Below are positions 1 through 12,127 of a stretch of 64,000 nt of DNA, in pieces. The stretch is taken from the NCBI GenBank assembly GCA_002946415.1, contig NJPS01000010.1, positions 1,364,001 to 1,428,000 on the forward strand, written 5' to 3'. The DNA comes from Rutstroemia sp. NJR-2017a BVV2 (taxonomy: Eukaryota; Ascomycota; Leotiomycetes; Helotiales; Rutstroemiaceae). Within the stretch, counting starts at the first letter, position 1. The number at the start of each line of letters is the position of its first letter. The notes below the pieces were generated by a model. The model did no database searches and was not told the DNA's origin. It saw only the letters and a list, made by a program, of their open reading frames with translations. Position numbers and translations under genes: made by a program.

Positions 1-170
1 TCAGTTAATGTCTTTGTCAAGGTCACGTCCGTGATGCATTACCAATAACCCGGCACCTTATGCCTGAGGCATAAACTTAAAAATATGTACTCCTGTGCTT
101 CGGAACCACACCTCAAGCATTACCAACCAGCAAACCTTCGCAGCGTCATCGCAGGTCCCAACAACAAACC

Positions 171-1280
171 ATGGTCCTTGTCGGTCTCGGGCTGCTAATC
201 GCATCCATATCATTCATTTGCTATCGACATCCGCCCGCATCATGGTGGCCACTTCTCGAACGACTGCGGACCGGAATCCGCGATGAGAAAAAACGAAAAG
301 ATGATGCGCCGACGATTACATTAGGAGATGGAGATGGAGGGGAGGGTGATGTTCGGATTAAGGAGAAGGGGGATATACCTATGTTTGCGACGAAGGATAA
401 GCAAGAGCAGAAGGAAGACTCAAAGGAATCTGCCTCGACGACGAGTAGACAAATCAACCCCCCTTCCGTGAATACGCCTACATCGAGAACAACCACTTCG
501 CACAATTCCGTCCCTCAAATTCCCAACCCTCCACCCAGCAAAGCCGCCCTCGACCGCGCCGCCATGCCACCTCCACCACTCTTCAAAAAGCCCACACCAG
601 CTTCTCCCCCCACCCCCCACGCGAGCTCCCAGAACCCAGCATCCAGCATCCCCTCCTTCAACCTCGACACCTCAACCTCAGAACCGCAAGCGCCCTCCTT
701 CCCCGCCCTCAACTCCGCGCAACGCGCCTCCGGCGGCGTTACCGGCCCCCCACGCCTCGGCGCCCCTTCACAACTCCCCACACCCCCAAGCAACCGCTCG
801 CTCCCCCTCCCGAACCGCTCCCCTATCCCCTCTCGCCCCCCCACAAACTCCCTCTTCCCCCCACCCACACACACCGCCCCACCCTCCAAACCCTCCAAAA
901 AGGTTCTCCTCCAGCCGAACCACTCCCCCCTCGACTGGGCGCGCCTGACCTCGTCCCCCTCCTCCAACCTCCGCGGTCTCCCGCCCTCCACACCCTACCT
1001 GCGTGTTCCTCCTTCTCTACTAAAGCAGTTCACCGGTCGGAAAGGGAAAGATGCGTGGACGGTGCTGGGGGGCAAGGTGTACAACATTACGCCATACTTG
1101 CCGTATCATCCGGGCGGAGAGGCGGAGCTGATGAAGTGTGCGGGGAGAGACGGGACGCGGTTGTTTGGGGAGGTGCATCCGTGGGTGAATTGGGAGGGGA
1201 TGTTGGAGGCGTGTATGGTGGGGATAGCGGTTGGGGAGGGGGAGGTGGAGGGAGGTGGGGCGTTGGAGGAGATGGATTGA
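171..1280 (+). CDS. Membrane-anchored cytochrome b5-like heme-binding domain protein (Irc21-like)
   Basis: Single-exon protein of 369 aa. Residues about 1-20 form a hydrophobic segment (VLVGLGLLIASISFICY), a likely membrane anchor. A charged stretch and a very Pro/Ser-rich, probably disordered linker (about 95-270) follow. The C-terminal 75 residues are a cytochrome b5 fold: the core reads WTVLGGKVYNITPYLPYHPGG, with the first heme-ligand His in HPGG and the second in the GEVHPWVN segment. The layout (low-complexity N-terminus plus one C-terminal b5 domain without a reductase) resembles yeast Irc21 and the b5 half of CYB5R4; these are electron carriers thought to serve lipid modification or stress and DNA-damage tolerance. 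The partner here is unknown. The ATG at 171 is chosen because it places the hydrophobic segment at the N-terminus. The antisense open frames over the linker reflect its C-rich bias. Confidence 0.85.
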   Translation: MVLVGLGLLIASISFICYRHPPASWWPLLERLRTGIRDEKKRKDDAPTITLGDGDGGEGDVRIKEKGDIPMFATKDKQEQKEDSKESASTTSRQINPPSVNTPTSRTTTSHNSVPQIPNPPPSKAALDRAAMPPPPLFKKPTPASPPTPHASSQNPASSIPSFNLDTSTSEPQAPSFPALNSAQRASGGVTGPPRLGAPSQLPTPPSNRSLPLPNRSPIPSRPPTNSLFPPPTHTAPPSKPSKKVLLQPNHSPLDWARLTSSPSSNLRGLPPSTPYLRVPPSLLKQFTGRKGKDAWTVLGGKVYNITPYLPYHPGGEAELMKCAGRDGTRLFGEVHPWVNWEGMLEACMVGIAVGEGEVEGGGALEEMD

Positions 1281-1547
1281 GTTGAGGGGGTTTGATTACT
1301 TGGTTGGGTTATACAACGGCGTTGAGATTAGGGGATGAATAGGGATATAGATGGGGTATATATTGCATTGGACCGGGCATAAATAATAAAGGATGGGATA
1401 AGGTGCATAAAGAGAAACCAACCTAGATGTAAATGCTCATATAGAGGAAGAAACATTATTGTACAACAAATAAATAAATGATACCCCATTTAAAGACTCC
1501 ACTCACAACTCCCACTCGTCTAGAAAAATAAAAGTCTCCTTATCCCA

Positions 1548-4176
1548 TCACCTGAACTTAAATCTGTCCTCATCACTATCACTATCATCACTCTCTTCCT
1601 TCCTAGCCATTGCTCTCCTCACCCTCTTCACCGGTGCCGGCTTCGTCAACGAACTCGCAGCAGGCCGTTTAGCAGTACTCTTCTGCGTCGATAGATTCTG
1701 CGACGCATTCGTCTTATCAGCTAAACTGGAACCACGAAGCGACTGCGACGGTCTAGAACGAGACGGTTGTTCTTCGTCTTCAGACGGTATCGTCTCGGTA
1801 TGTTTTGCATCCATAGGATTTTCCGGCAAATCCTCATCATCATTTACTACGGTCCGAGAAGTTCTAGGATGTGATTCCGCAGGACGGCTTCTTGTACTCA
1901 AGTTCGAAACCGGTTCTTCTGTTTCCTGGGTTTGAGTATCTCTACCCTTGCCTTTCTTCTTTCGTCGCTGCGAGGAGTCGTCCTCACCCCAGTATTCGTC
2001 GCCAATACCGAACCCCTTTTTCTTGACTTCCTCTAGTGGCACGATAACTCGAGTCGGGGCTCTAAATGGTCCGTCGGCGCCTCTGCGGCGGAATTTCTTG
2101 AAGTTCTTGCGTCCGTTCCATTTATCGTCCCATCGGTCACTTTCATCTGCATGAGCGCGAGGACGGGGTGCTGGTCGCTGTCTAACGACCTCTATCTCTT
2201 CGACAATGGTAAGATTACGTATTTCATTTATATCGATGTTGCCTGGAGTTTCGTTCAAGGATTCCTGTTCTGCTCTGGCAGCTGCTTCCGTCTTCTCTCT
2301 CTGTTGTGCGGCTAGAGCAAGGATATCAATCTCTTTCTTTTCCTTGTCTTTCTTCTTCTTCTCTACGGCAACTTCCTTCTTGATCACAGGTGCAGGTTGT
2401 TCCTTCTCTCGTCGTGCAACCTCATCCATAAGACGTCGTCTCTTCACGGTCGATTCATCTTCCGACTCTTCTTGAATCGGAGATGCTGCTCGTTTTCTGC
2501 GTGTTCTAGCCTGCACAGACTCTGGCTCTACCGATTGAGAATGTTGGCGATAGGTGCTCATATCTTGGACCTCTCTATCAGGATCCTGTGAAACGAAGAG
2601 GCCTTGAGACTCGTCGGGAACTCGGTCCATATCCATAGATTCCTTCATAGAGTCGATTGGCGCTATCGAGGCAGAAGCGCTGTCATCATCTCCGAGATCA
2701 AATCCAGTGAATCGGCTGGTAACGGCTCTCCTAGGTCTGCTCCGCTTGACTGAGGTATTTTGGGCAACCGGCTCTTTTGCCATGGGAGGTGCTGGAGCGG
2801 CTTTCGGGGCTGTTGAAGTGTCTACTGCTGGCCGCTTCGAACTTGATGCTGCAGAGTGTTAGTGTGACTATCTAGTTTGTGATAGGAAACGTACCAGGTG
2901 GCGGGTTGGAAGCTACAACACCCGAAAGCTCTACCTCAAGAGGTTTTCTCAGCAAGCCGGCATCGGTTTTTAGAATCGCATCCAAGAATTCGTTTTGTTC
3001 GATAAGGCGATGATCAAGATGAAGAGCGACTTGTCGACCAAAATCCTGAAACCATTCATGCCCGTCCCCCTTCACAGGGTTATATCTGACGACGACTACA
3101 CCCTTACCCTCGCTACCATCTTCGAATGATCCATCTCCCTTTTCTCCTGCAACATCCTTTACGTATCTCACGAAGTCGGTGACAGTTGTCTCGAATGGTA
3201 TCACTTCCCGAAAGAGCGCCTTCCCTCTCCCGTCGGTAATAGGCGCCAAGAGCGTTTCAAACTGGCTTTTGTCATAAAATATGAAAGTGTAGCCTTCAAA
3301 CATAGTGGCCCTCGCTGGAACAGGTGCATAACTTGTCGCTGGCTCATCCGTGGGCTCCGAACCACGCTCGGGAAGGTATTGAATAGCGTCCGGAAAATTG
3401 CCTTCAAAGTCTTTCTCTAAGGGGGATGTGCCGTCTTCTTCAGGTCTGGTAGCGGCAAGCAGTGCTTCTGTGAATGGGTCACTGTTCACGATATACTTTC
3501 CGTTTATCAGTGCCTGCAAGCCCTTCGAGGTGTTACGCTTCTTGACCACAACATGAGTAGTTACCCCACGCACGTATTCTGGTAGGACCTTGATGTCAAG
3601 AGGACCAAGCGTGTTGTACAGGGCTTCGAACGGTTTCCCCTTGAGTTCTTTTGAAGTGAATGAAAATGTGAGTGCAACAGGAACCCAGGTAAACCTAAAC
3701 ACTTGCTTAAGCCTACCCAAGAAAACCTCGTTCTCATCTTTCGTAAGAACATGCTCTTGACCTCTTATTTGCTCTCCGTTCACTGTGGTGCCAATTTTCG
3801 TATTCAAATCTTTCAGAGTGACTCGAGCTCGAGATTTGGGGTTGGCCTTATGATTGGTTAGCACAGGTCCAAGGCAACAACGTAGGTGTAGTTACACAAT
3901 CAAGAGGATCGTTTGCAGCAATGGTGATTTCTAGATGCTGCCGTGATATGGACTTGTCTGATATGATGTATTGCCCTTGATGATTTTGTGAGCTTAGACA
4001 TCATTGCGGAATATGGGACAAGCAGACCTTCCGCTTGTACTCTTCCAAATAAAAATTTCTTCCCAGGACGAAGCCATAACTTCTTTCCTTCATACGTGTC
4101 AGCCTGACGGTCGCAATCACGCATGCCCGAGTACCCTACCTTGGAAGACATCACCATCATGGTCAAGGACCCACAT
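1548..4176 (-). CDS. NBS1: Nbs1/nibrin-like Mre11-complex subunit (FHA-BRCT)
   Basis: Five exons (4176-4140, 4087-4028, 3975-3896, 3846-2895, 2848-1548) keep one frame and give 809 aa. The three small 5' exons build the FHA domain: start MWVLDHDG, then GKKLWLRPGKKFLFGR, then SDKSISRQHLEI with the phospho-binding Arg and SxxH motif, then the NGEQI turn. Tandem BRCT repeats follow (about 115-320), including VRGVTTHVVV and FEGYTFIFYD. The rest is Ser/Thr-, Lys- and acid-rich. Near the C-terminus KNFKKFRRRG resembles the Mre11-binding motif of nibrin, and the final acidic stretch (EESDDSDSDEDRFKF) resembles the ATM/Tel1-recruiting tail. Known role: it targets Mre11-Rad50 to double-strand breaks and activates Tel1. 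The start is fixed by the splice into the conserved FHA strand; the long internal frame alone would miss it. Confidence 0.93.
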
Positions 4177-4846
4177 AGTTCAGGAGCCGGAATGGACAGG
4201 ACGAAAGCGTTGAATTTAATGATATTCCATTGGATGAAAGGCGGCAATCGAGGATGATAGTGGAAGAAGATTGACTTGCTCTACAGTCTACACTAATCAT
4301 AAAGGGCGGACCAGATTGAGAATGTAATTTGCGCAATCGCGATGCTCTTTTGCACCAGTAATCTTCATGAGATCGCGCTTTGCAGGCAGGAAAAGAAAAT
4401 AAGATTCGATGGACGTCTGTCTGCATGTAATTAAGGTTACGCGTTGAGCTTAAGCACGAAGTCACATGCTGATACTGATAACGGTAAAAGTTCGCGTAGC
4501 TTTGCCAGCGGGCAGCGGGGAAGAAGCAGAGAGGTAGAGAGGTAGAACCGAATGGCTCGTACAGAAAGCCGACCAAAGTAACAATTCCCGGCAGATTATA
4601 ATACAAATAGTAGGTGCACTACTTTGATACTGAGATGCTTTGAATTGGTCACGCGTCAGATTGATGTGAGTTCCTCATACTATCATACGAATAGCTACAA
4701 ACCTCAAATGAAGGAGAGCTGCACTTCCCCGCCGTCCATCCTAAACCACCCCATTCGTACCATATTTCCCAGTAACATATTCGACTCATGATTTCATTTT
4801 ACATATGCCATCAAACAAAACAAAAATATCCCATTTCTCCACTAAA
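4177..4846. other. Intergenic: NBS1 promoter side and 3' side of the RPEL gene
   Basis: About 670 bp without a supported gene. It holds the NBS1 5' flank and the RPEL-protein 3' flank. A 147-codon minus frame across it shows no recognisable domain and overlaps the first NBS1 exon. No clear repeat or RNA gene is visible. Confidence 0.6.
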
Positions 4847-5479
4847 TCATGCCCCGCCCTCCCTTTTTGCGTATTCTTCCTCAATAGCCTCCTCGTATAC
4901 TTTCTCGGGATCCGCTGTTGGGCTTGTTGGGTCCTCGTGCAAGACGCCTTGCTTAACCAGTTCCTCCGGCTTTGGGCGATGCGAAATCTTCTCGTTCAAG
5001 CTGTCGGCGCGCATGTGCTTCTGGAGCTCTTTCTGCTGCGCTTGGATCCCGGGAGCTGCGCTGGTAGAAGGAAGGATGTTTCCTATATTTTGTGGATGAT
5101 TAGTTATAGTTTCGACGAAGTTACCCTATTGCCGCATGGAAATGAGATATCTTTTAAACATCACGTACTTTCGACAAGGTCCTCCTTTGTCGGGCGCTTC
5201 TCAAGTCCTTTCTTGAGGCTATCAGAAATTCTTTGTTGCTCGAGAGAATGCTGTGCGCTTTGGATACCACTGTTTACCCCGCAGTTAGCGGAATTGATCG
5301 ATAGCAAGATTGCGTCAAGTAGCTTACGGTGCAGCATCGGTATCGAGTAGAATATGTCGGTCCTTCAACTCTTTCGTTGTCGGCCTGTCTGTCAGCAGTT
5401 TCTCTAGGGACTTGGTACGTTCATGCTGAGCTGGCCGCACAGCAGGGGAAGTGTCGACGAGAGTATCTTGATTTTCCAT
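4847..5479 (-). CDS. Small protein built of three RPEL motifs
   Basis: Three exons (5479-5328, 5269-5169, 5082-4847) join in frame to 162 aa; introns are GTAAGC...ACAG and GTACGT...ATAG. Nearly the whole protein is three RPEL repeats about 45 aa apart: SLEKLLTDRPTTKELKDRHI, SLKKGLEKRPTKEDLVERNI and SLNEKISHRPKPEELVKQGV, each with the RP, the L three residues later and a following hydrophobic pair. The linkers between repeats also match each other (DAAPGIQSAQ versus SAAPGIQAQQ), which points to internal duplication. In animals RPEL motifs of MRTF and Phactr bind monomeric actin; in fungi the role of such small proteins is not established, so actin binding is an inference. There is no membrane segment or signal peptide; the protein is probably cytosolic or nuclear. 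Confidence 0.85.
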
Positions 5480-6329
5480 AGTGATTTGGTGAAATACGTA
5501 TTTCTGTGAGTGTTCTGGTGAAGGAGGATGAAAGGAAAGTAATCAGGCGTAGAAAGCTTTTGTAAAGTAAGTTTTGGTTGCTATGGAGGAAAAAGAAAGG
5601 TTCGAGGAATAAAGCTGCGATTGCTGGTGTATGGTTTTGGAATTCGAAGCTCCCGCACTCCCCTACCTTTGACAGCCAATGACGGACCACCACAAGGATC
5701 GTCCACCTTGTTTACTTCTTTGTTTGTGGGGAAAGTTGCCAGGCCAATCGTTTTGCAACAAATTGAAAGACATGCTTCGATTATAAACAATCTACAGGAC
5801 AAAAATCAGATGACCGAGATGCAATGTCCGAAATAGAAAAACGACGAGCTTTAACATTCAGCCGTCCTAGAAAATAATGGATCCGTAACTCGGCAAGCGC
5901 CGAAAACACAAGAAACGCTGCAACAGAGCCTGGGTCCGAATGAGATTTTACGATGCACATACTCATCGGAAGGTTCCACTACGTTTCAGTCTTCCTATTC
6001 ATTCCTATGTATCCCACTTGAACAGAACTACAAACACCCAAAGCGGTTCATGGCATACTACTAAAGTCGAGAGGTCTTCCATCTATTGTCTATAGTACAT
6101 GTACTCAATATCTCAATCCAGGCATCCCGTCCATTCGTTCCTTATCCAGTGCCATACTTTTATTCATCAAGAGGGATATATTTTGTACGCCCCACCAATT
6201 CTCATACATGCTGTACTTCGTACTATACATCCTATTCCATTCCTGGAGCGTTGTTGTGTATCTGGTTATAACAATACAACTTGCGTAAGCTCTGATATGT
6301 TTTCGATCATCCAACTTCCCTTGGATCTA
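5480..6329. other. Intergenic: RPEL 5' flank and MEF1 3' flank
   Basis: About 850 bp between two minus-strand genes. It should hold the RPEL-gene promoter and the 3' untranslated region of the mitochondrial EF-G gene. Small open frames on both strands lack domains or convincing splice continuations. I see no repeat or RNA gene. Confidence 0.55.
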
Positions 6330-9075
6330 TCACTTTTTATGTTTTTCAGCTAGTGCCTTCTCGTGTTTGGCAATTAATTCCTTTCTGTAATACAATTAGT
6401 ATGAGCAGGATAAACTGATGAGCGGGTAGATATAGAAAAAAGCATACTGTAACTGTCCAGGAGCAGGACTATAATGACTGAACTCCATGCCAAACTCCCC
6501 CTTTCCTTGTGTGGCAGCTCTCAGCTGGGAACTGAAACCGAACATAGCATTCAAACTACAATCGGCCAATAATGTGAAATCCTCAGGTCCTATCTCGGTG
6601 TCGTTAATCGTCGCATTCCTCTTGTTCAACAATCCTACAATATTGCCCTGGAACTCGTTTGGTGCAGTGATGGTAACCTTCATAAGGGGTTCCAAGACTT
6701 GCGGTTTGGCTTCTCTGAAAGCCTTACGGAAAGCTTGCTGTGTAGCGTTCTTGAAAGCCATTTCGGAGGAATCGGTGATGTGGATAGCTCCGTCATTGAT
6801 CACCATGTGTGTCCCAAGAACGGGATGACCAAGAAGTGGTCCCTTTTCACAAGAGGCCATGAATCCTTTCTCGCAAGCAAATAAGTACTTGTCAGAAATC
6901 GATCCACCAGTAACTTCTTGTTTGAAAGTAGGTGGTGCGTAACCGTTTGGCCCTGGCTCAATTGGCTCCATGAAACCAACAACTCGTGCAAAATCACCAG
7001 CACCTCCAGTTTGCTTCTTAAGAGTGTGGTCGAACTCAACACGTTGAGTGACAGTCTCTCTATACGCGACTTGAGGTTGGCCTGTCTCTACTTCGACCTT
7101 ATATTCTCGTCTCATACGCTCGACATAAATGTCAAGATGCAGCTCTCCCATACCAGAAATGATGGTCTCTTGACTTTCCGCATCAACGTGGACTCTGAAT
7201 GTTGGATCTTCACGTTGGAATCGGTTCATAGCCTTGCTGAAGTTGGAACCGTCTTTCATCGTCTTGGGCTTGACGGACAAGGAAATAACCGGGTCTGGGA
7301 CGAACATGGAAGACATAGAGTAAGGCAGACCACCATCGGTGAACGTGTCTCCAGACGCACAGTCGACTCCAAACACAGCACAGATTTCTCCTGCTCCGAT
7401 TTCAGGAACTTCTTCCATTTCATTGGAGTGCATTCGCACAATTCGCGGGATCTTGACTTTCTTATCCGTTCTAGCATTGAAGACGTTCATGCCCTTCCTC
7501 AACGAACCCTGATAGACTCGAATATACGTCAACTGACCATAGTTACTTTCTTCGAGCTTAAATGCCAGTCCAACGAAAGGCAATTCGTTATAGGAGACAA
7601 GCTTAACAGGAGCTTCAGCTCTTCGCTTGTCAAGTGCCAAGTTCTCAACTTCCGCAGGATTTGGGAGGTAGTCACAGACTGCATCAAGCATAGGCTGCAC
7701 AGATTTATCCGCTAAGGCACTGCCCATCAATACTGGAGAGAATTTCAGGTTAATGGTGGCTCGTCTGACCGCAGCCTTAATCTGTTCTGGAGTTGGAGTT
7801 CTTTCATCCAAGAAAATCTCGGCGATTTCGTCATCGACATCGGCCAATGTTTCGATCAAAAGTGCTCTCTTCTCTTCACACAATTTCTTGAGTTCTTCAG
7901 GGATAACATCGGTTTCTCGAATGATTTCTCCCTTTGGTCCTTCGTTATAAATAGCCTTCATCCGGATGAGGTCGATAACACCTTGAAAATTATCTTCGGA
8001 ACCAATGGGTACTTGAAGAGCAGCTGCTGGCATTCGTAGCTTCTGGTTGATTTGCTCCACTGCCTTGAAGGGGTTGGCACCCATTCTGTCCATCTTATTG
8101 ATAAAACTGATGCGGGGAACATTGTATCTGCGCATTTGCCTGTCGACTGTAATCGTTTGACTTTGAACACCACTGACAGCACAAAGAATCATGACCGCTC
8201 CATCGAGAACTCGGAGTGCTCGCTCGACCTCGATTGTAAAGTCAATGTGTCCAGGTGTGTCGATAAGATTGATGTGATATTTTTCTTCCTTTCCATTTTC
8301 GACCTTTAGCCAGTCGCAAAACGTGGCCGCAGATTGAATTGTGATACCCTTTTCCCTTTCCAATTCCATGGAGTCCATTTTCGCACCCACGGCATCCTTT
8401 CCACGAACCTCATGAATAGCGTTGATTCGACCTGTGTAAAAAAGAACTCGCTCGGTTGCCGTTGTTTTGCCACTGTCGATATGCGCCTGCGACCATTTTT
8501 TAGCAATTATATAGCTATGTGATTAAAAACTCGCAAACATACTGCAATACCAATGTTCCTGACCCTCCTAAGTCGTTCTCTTTCAGCGGAGTTGAGGTTG
8601 TCAATAATGTCTTCCTGCGTCAAGGCCGATGGATCAGAAGCGGCCTGTTTCAACCTATGTTACAATCGAGCATCAGTACTTGTGCTATTCTCTCAGGCTC
8701 TCTTTTCTAATCAGACTGGCTCCTGTTGCATTGCAATGCCTTGATTCTGTTCGGTCGTTGAAACAGCACTTTGCTTCCCTCCACGAATAAACCGCAACCG
8801 CGCTGCATATTCAATGCATTGAACGTGCAGCCCCGAGAGTGAAACTCTTGTATGATTTTCACTTACACAGCTTCCGCAGCACCGGCTCTGACTATCCTCG
8901 AGTGTGAAAAGTGCCTCCTCCCTGCGAACCCAGCTCCAAGAATTGCCCCTCTCTGCCCAAGTCTCTGAACTGGTGCATTTAAGCACAAAGTCCTCGTTCT
9001 TGGTACACTTCCACGCAGAAGGCCAGCGCAAGCTTCCGATGAAGCCACAGCACGGGCGACCCTATGCATACTCAT
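6330..9075 (-). CDS. MEF1: Mitochondrial elongation factor G1 (translocase GTPase)
   Basis: Four exons (9075-8867, 8654-8543, 8486-6448, 6384-6330) total 2415 nt, 804 aa. The N-terminus is Arg/Ala/Ser-rich with almost no acid up to GRRHFSHSR, a mitochondrial targeting sequence. The GTPase motifs follow: G1 AHIDSGKTT begins exactly at the exon 2/3 junction, G2 REKGITI, G3 DTPGH, G4 NKMD. Domain II, domain III, domain IV (QVAYRETV to GGSISDKY) and domain V ([16 protein letters not shown]) complete the EF-G plan. The last exon adds only [17 protein letters not shown]. The protein translocates mRNA-tRNA on mitochondrial ribosomes. Presence of one full domain IV favours mEF-G1 over the recycling factor mEF-G2. 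Two in-frame ATGs lie two codons apart at 9075 and 9069; either could start. It shares a short spacer with the divergent POLK gene. Confidence 0.95.
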
Positions 9076-9364
9076 TGTCGCTGATCTGAATGCGAAAATG
9101 GTTAATCTCCCGACATCTGCTTCGAGACCACAATCAACTTTTTTTTTATCGATTGCAGTCTCGGGAAGCTTTAGCCGGGCTCCATAACAAATCCCTCTTC
9201 ATTGGCCCTAGTTTTCCATAGCTGTGCTTATGTCATGCAGGGTATTCTTAGGATAATTTAGTGAACGTGACAGCGCGAGGGCAAAAACACGAAATCATGA
9301 GCCCTTCGCGTTCGTGATCTGTCATGCTATCGTTATCATCACATATTGGGATGGATGACGAGAA
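9076..9364. promoter_or_regulatory. Divergent promoter between MEF1 and POLK
   Basis: A 289-bp spacer separates the two start codons, so both promoters must overlap here. A poly-T run lies at about 9139-9147. No known binding motif could be assigned with confidence. Confidence 0.5.
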
Positions 9365-11392
9365 ATGGCATCCGAATCAACGACCCCTGATGAGAAGAAA
9401 GAAAATGAGCACACATCTTTGAAGTACTCTCTTCTAGGACCTTCACTGACGAAATCCGGTCAAGACTCTGTTGACCAGTCAAAGGTGCGCGGGAACTCGC
9501 AAAATATCATGACGTATATTCTAACTTTCGCATATCTCAGGTCTCTGAGATTATCTACAATGCTTCGAAGGGTTCGAAATACTTCAATCATGAAGAAGTT
9601 CGCGACAAGACCCTGACGGTCAAGATCGAGAGGATTTTAGCAAAGAAGGCAGAATTAGAGAAACTCGACTTAGCCCACGATCGGCGAAGAGCGGATACCG
9701 CCATCGCTGAGCTTGAACTCACCCGCGATTTATCCCAGACAATTGTCCACATCGATTGTGATGCATTCTATGCCGCTGTAGAAGAGCTGGACCGCCCGGA
9801 ACTGAAAGATGTTCCGTTCTCAGTTGGGAAGGGTGTTGTTACGACGTGCAATTATCATGCGCGACGTTTCGGTGTCCGCAGTGCGATGGCGGGGTTCATA
9901 GCGAAGAAGTTGTGTCCACAGCTTATACAGGTTCCGCTGAACTTCGACAAATACACTGCCAAGGCGCAAGAAGTACGAGAGATTTTGGTCGATTATGATC
10001 CGAGATTTGAGAGTGCTAGTATTGACGAGGCATATCTAAACATCACGGAGTATTGCCAGAAAAATGATATTGAGCCTATGGAAGCCGTTGAACAGTTGCG
10101 ACGGGAAATCCATGAGAAGACCAAGATTACTGTGTCTGCTGGCATTGCAGCTAATGCGAAAATAGTGAGTAATCAGTATGCAGCAAGCTGGATGATAATT
10201 GGGGCTCAGACTGGGTAGCAGGCTCCTCCAGGATACTTGTACTGACATGCGCCAGGCCAAAATATGCTCGAACAGGAACAAACCCAACGGCCAGTTTCGT
10301 GTTCCTAATGATCGAATCGAGATAATGAAATTCATGCGGGACTTGCCAACCCGCAAAGTGAACGGAATCGGTCGAGTGTTTGAAAGGGAGCTGGGAGCCA
10401 TAGGAGTCAACACTTGTGGGGAGATCTACGAAGTTCGACAATATCTGCCCAAATTATTCGGAGAAAAGGCGTTCATATTCTTAATGCAATGCTACCTGGG
10501 CCTCGGAAGAACGAATGTGAAGCCAGCTGAAGAATATATCCGCAAAAGTGTCGGTACAGAAAGCACATTCGGTGACATGAATGATCCTACTGTGCTTCGA
10601 TGCAAACTCAGACAGACAGCTGAAGAGCTAGAGAAGGATATGCGACGGACGCAATTCAAAGGACGAACATTGTGCCTCAAGGTAAAGTTGAAAACCTACG
10701 AGGTTCTCACAAGGCAGGCAGCCCCGCCAAAAGCTATCTATACTGCCGACGACCTATACCGGTATTCTTTACCTATACTCGAAAAGCTTGAATCAGAGAT
10801 CCCTGGCATGACACTACGGCTCATGGGACTGCGCTGCACGCATCTTGTTAGCATGAAAAAGCCAGACACCAGAGCCTTCTTTGGTTTCCGCAAACAAGAG
10901 CCCCTTGAGTCTCCGAACGGAGAGACAGACTCTCAATCACCATCGCCTGGCCCGAAGCGCAAAGCATCAGCGCTCCAGACCGATGAAGCAGAAGAATGGG
11001 AAGTCTGGCCGGAAGAGCTCCTCTTCGAAGACGCCGAGCGTCAAGAGCGCGAAGACGAACTCCAAGAGCTGGAACATCTCAGCCAATTAGAAGAACATGA
11101 TCCTCGACGACATCACGGGAAAGAAGTTGTCCCGAATCCGAAGGCTAAAGATGCCAAGGAGGAGGAATGGTGGGATTGCCCTGTGTGTCAGAGACCGCAG
11201 CCAACGAGTGAGAGGGAGTTTAACGAGCATATTGATTTGTGTTTGTCGAGACAGACGATTAGAGATGTGGTGCAGGAGACGTCTTCGGCGAGTGGGGGGA
11301 TAGCTAGAGCTCAGACTAGCGTTGGGAGTGCGAAGAAGAAGGATAGGGGGGCGACGCCAAGTGATCCGAAACAGCGGAGGCTGTGTTTTTGA
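9365..11392 (+). CDS. POLK: Y-family translesion DNA polymerase kappa with C-terminal UBZ finger
   Basis: Three exons (9365-9484, 9541-10164, 10256-11392; introns of 56 and 91 bp). An alpha-helical N-clasp with HEEVRDKTLTVKIERILAKK precedes the palm. The first catalytic Asp lies in HIDCDAFYAAVE; the second acidic pair is in ESASIDEAYLN. The NYHARRFGVRSAM finger segment and, across the second intron, AANAKI-AKICSNRNKPNGQF are diagnostic of the DinB/kappa branch. Thumb (VNGIGRVFERELGAIGV) and little-finger domains follow. The tail is acidic and ends with a CCHC ubiquitin-binding zinc finger (CPVCQ...HIDLC). The enzyme bypasses minor-groove guanine adducts and is recruited to stalled forks through ubiquitin and PCNA. 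Saccharomyces lacks it, while many filamentous fungi and fission yeast keep it. Confidence 0.94.
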
Positions 11393-12127
11393 TGAAAGCA
11401 TGAACATGACTGCATTCTTGGGGTGAGATCAGCAGGAGTGCTGTTTATATCTGCATTCACAAAAGAGGGAAAGGCTTATAGATATTTTCAGATAAGATAC
11501 CCAATTGAATATAATGACATCTACATTTTCTATTTCCTTATACGAGCTACCATTCAACTATAGTGACCAATGCAATGCTACACTCGGTAGTCAGATCTGC
11601 TCGATATTCCGGTCCAGAGAGGAATTTTCGATGCCAGAAGTTGGCATGTCCCGTATGTACTATATTCAAGAGGATGGTATTCCTTCCCTGGCGAAGGGGA
11701 TGTGAAAATGTACTGGAAGACGGTCTTAGTTAAGCATGTTGTTAAAGTTGACGGAGAAAGACGAAGATGCTGGTGCAATGGTGAGGGAGGATATAGGGAG
11801 GTGGCTTATACATGTGTGTTATTAGGCCGAGGCTGCGTATGACATGGCAGCTGGTACTACTACGGATTTGAGTGGAGATAGTGAGATGAGGATGAAGGGG
11901 GTAGGCAGAGGAGATTACTGGGGGAATACAGAAGTGAGTTAGGAAGGAAAGGCAGATGATGGCAACGCAGTAACAAGGGAACGAATGGATAGATAGACGT
12001 GGAAGAATGATTGATGCCTGTAATCGAGCAGCATAGTGCATGCACAAGAGTTCTCTATGACCAGTATTAATAAGTATATTCCAGCACTTCAACGTCCCAA
12101 ACCACACACCTCACCTCAACCTCCCAA
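11393..12127. other. Intergenic between convergent POLK and hydrolase genes
   Basis: About 735 bp at the meeting point of two 3' ends; expected to hold both polyadenylation regions. A 121-codon minus frame (11742-12107) shows no domain and no splice partner. Nothing else recognisable. Confidence 0.55.

Noticed and set aside
420..991. Long antisense frames over the cytochrome b5 gene
   Set aside because: They mirror the C-rich Pro/Ser linker of the sense gene and have no domain.
6918..7715. 265-codon antisense frame within MEF1
   Set aside because: Shadow of a strongly conserved EF-G exon.
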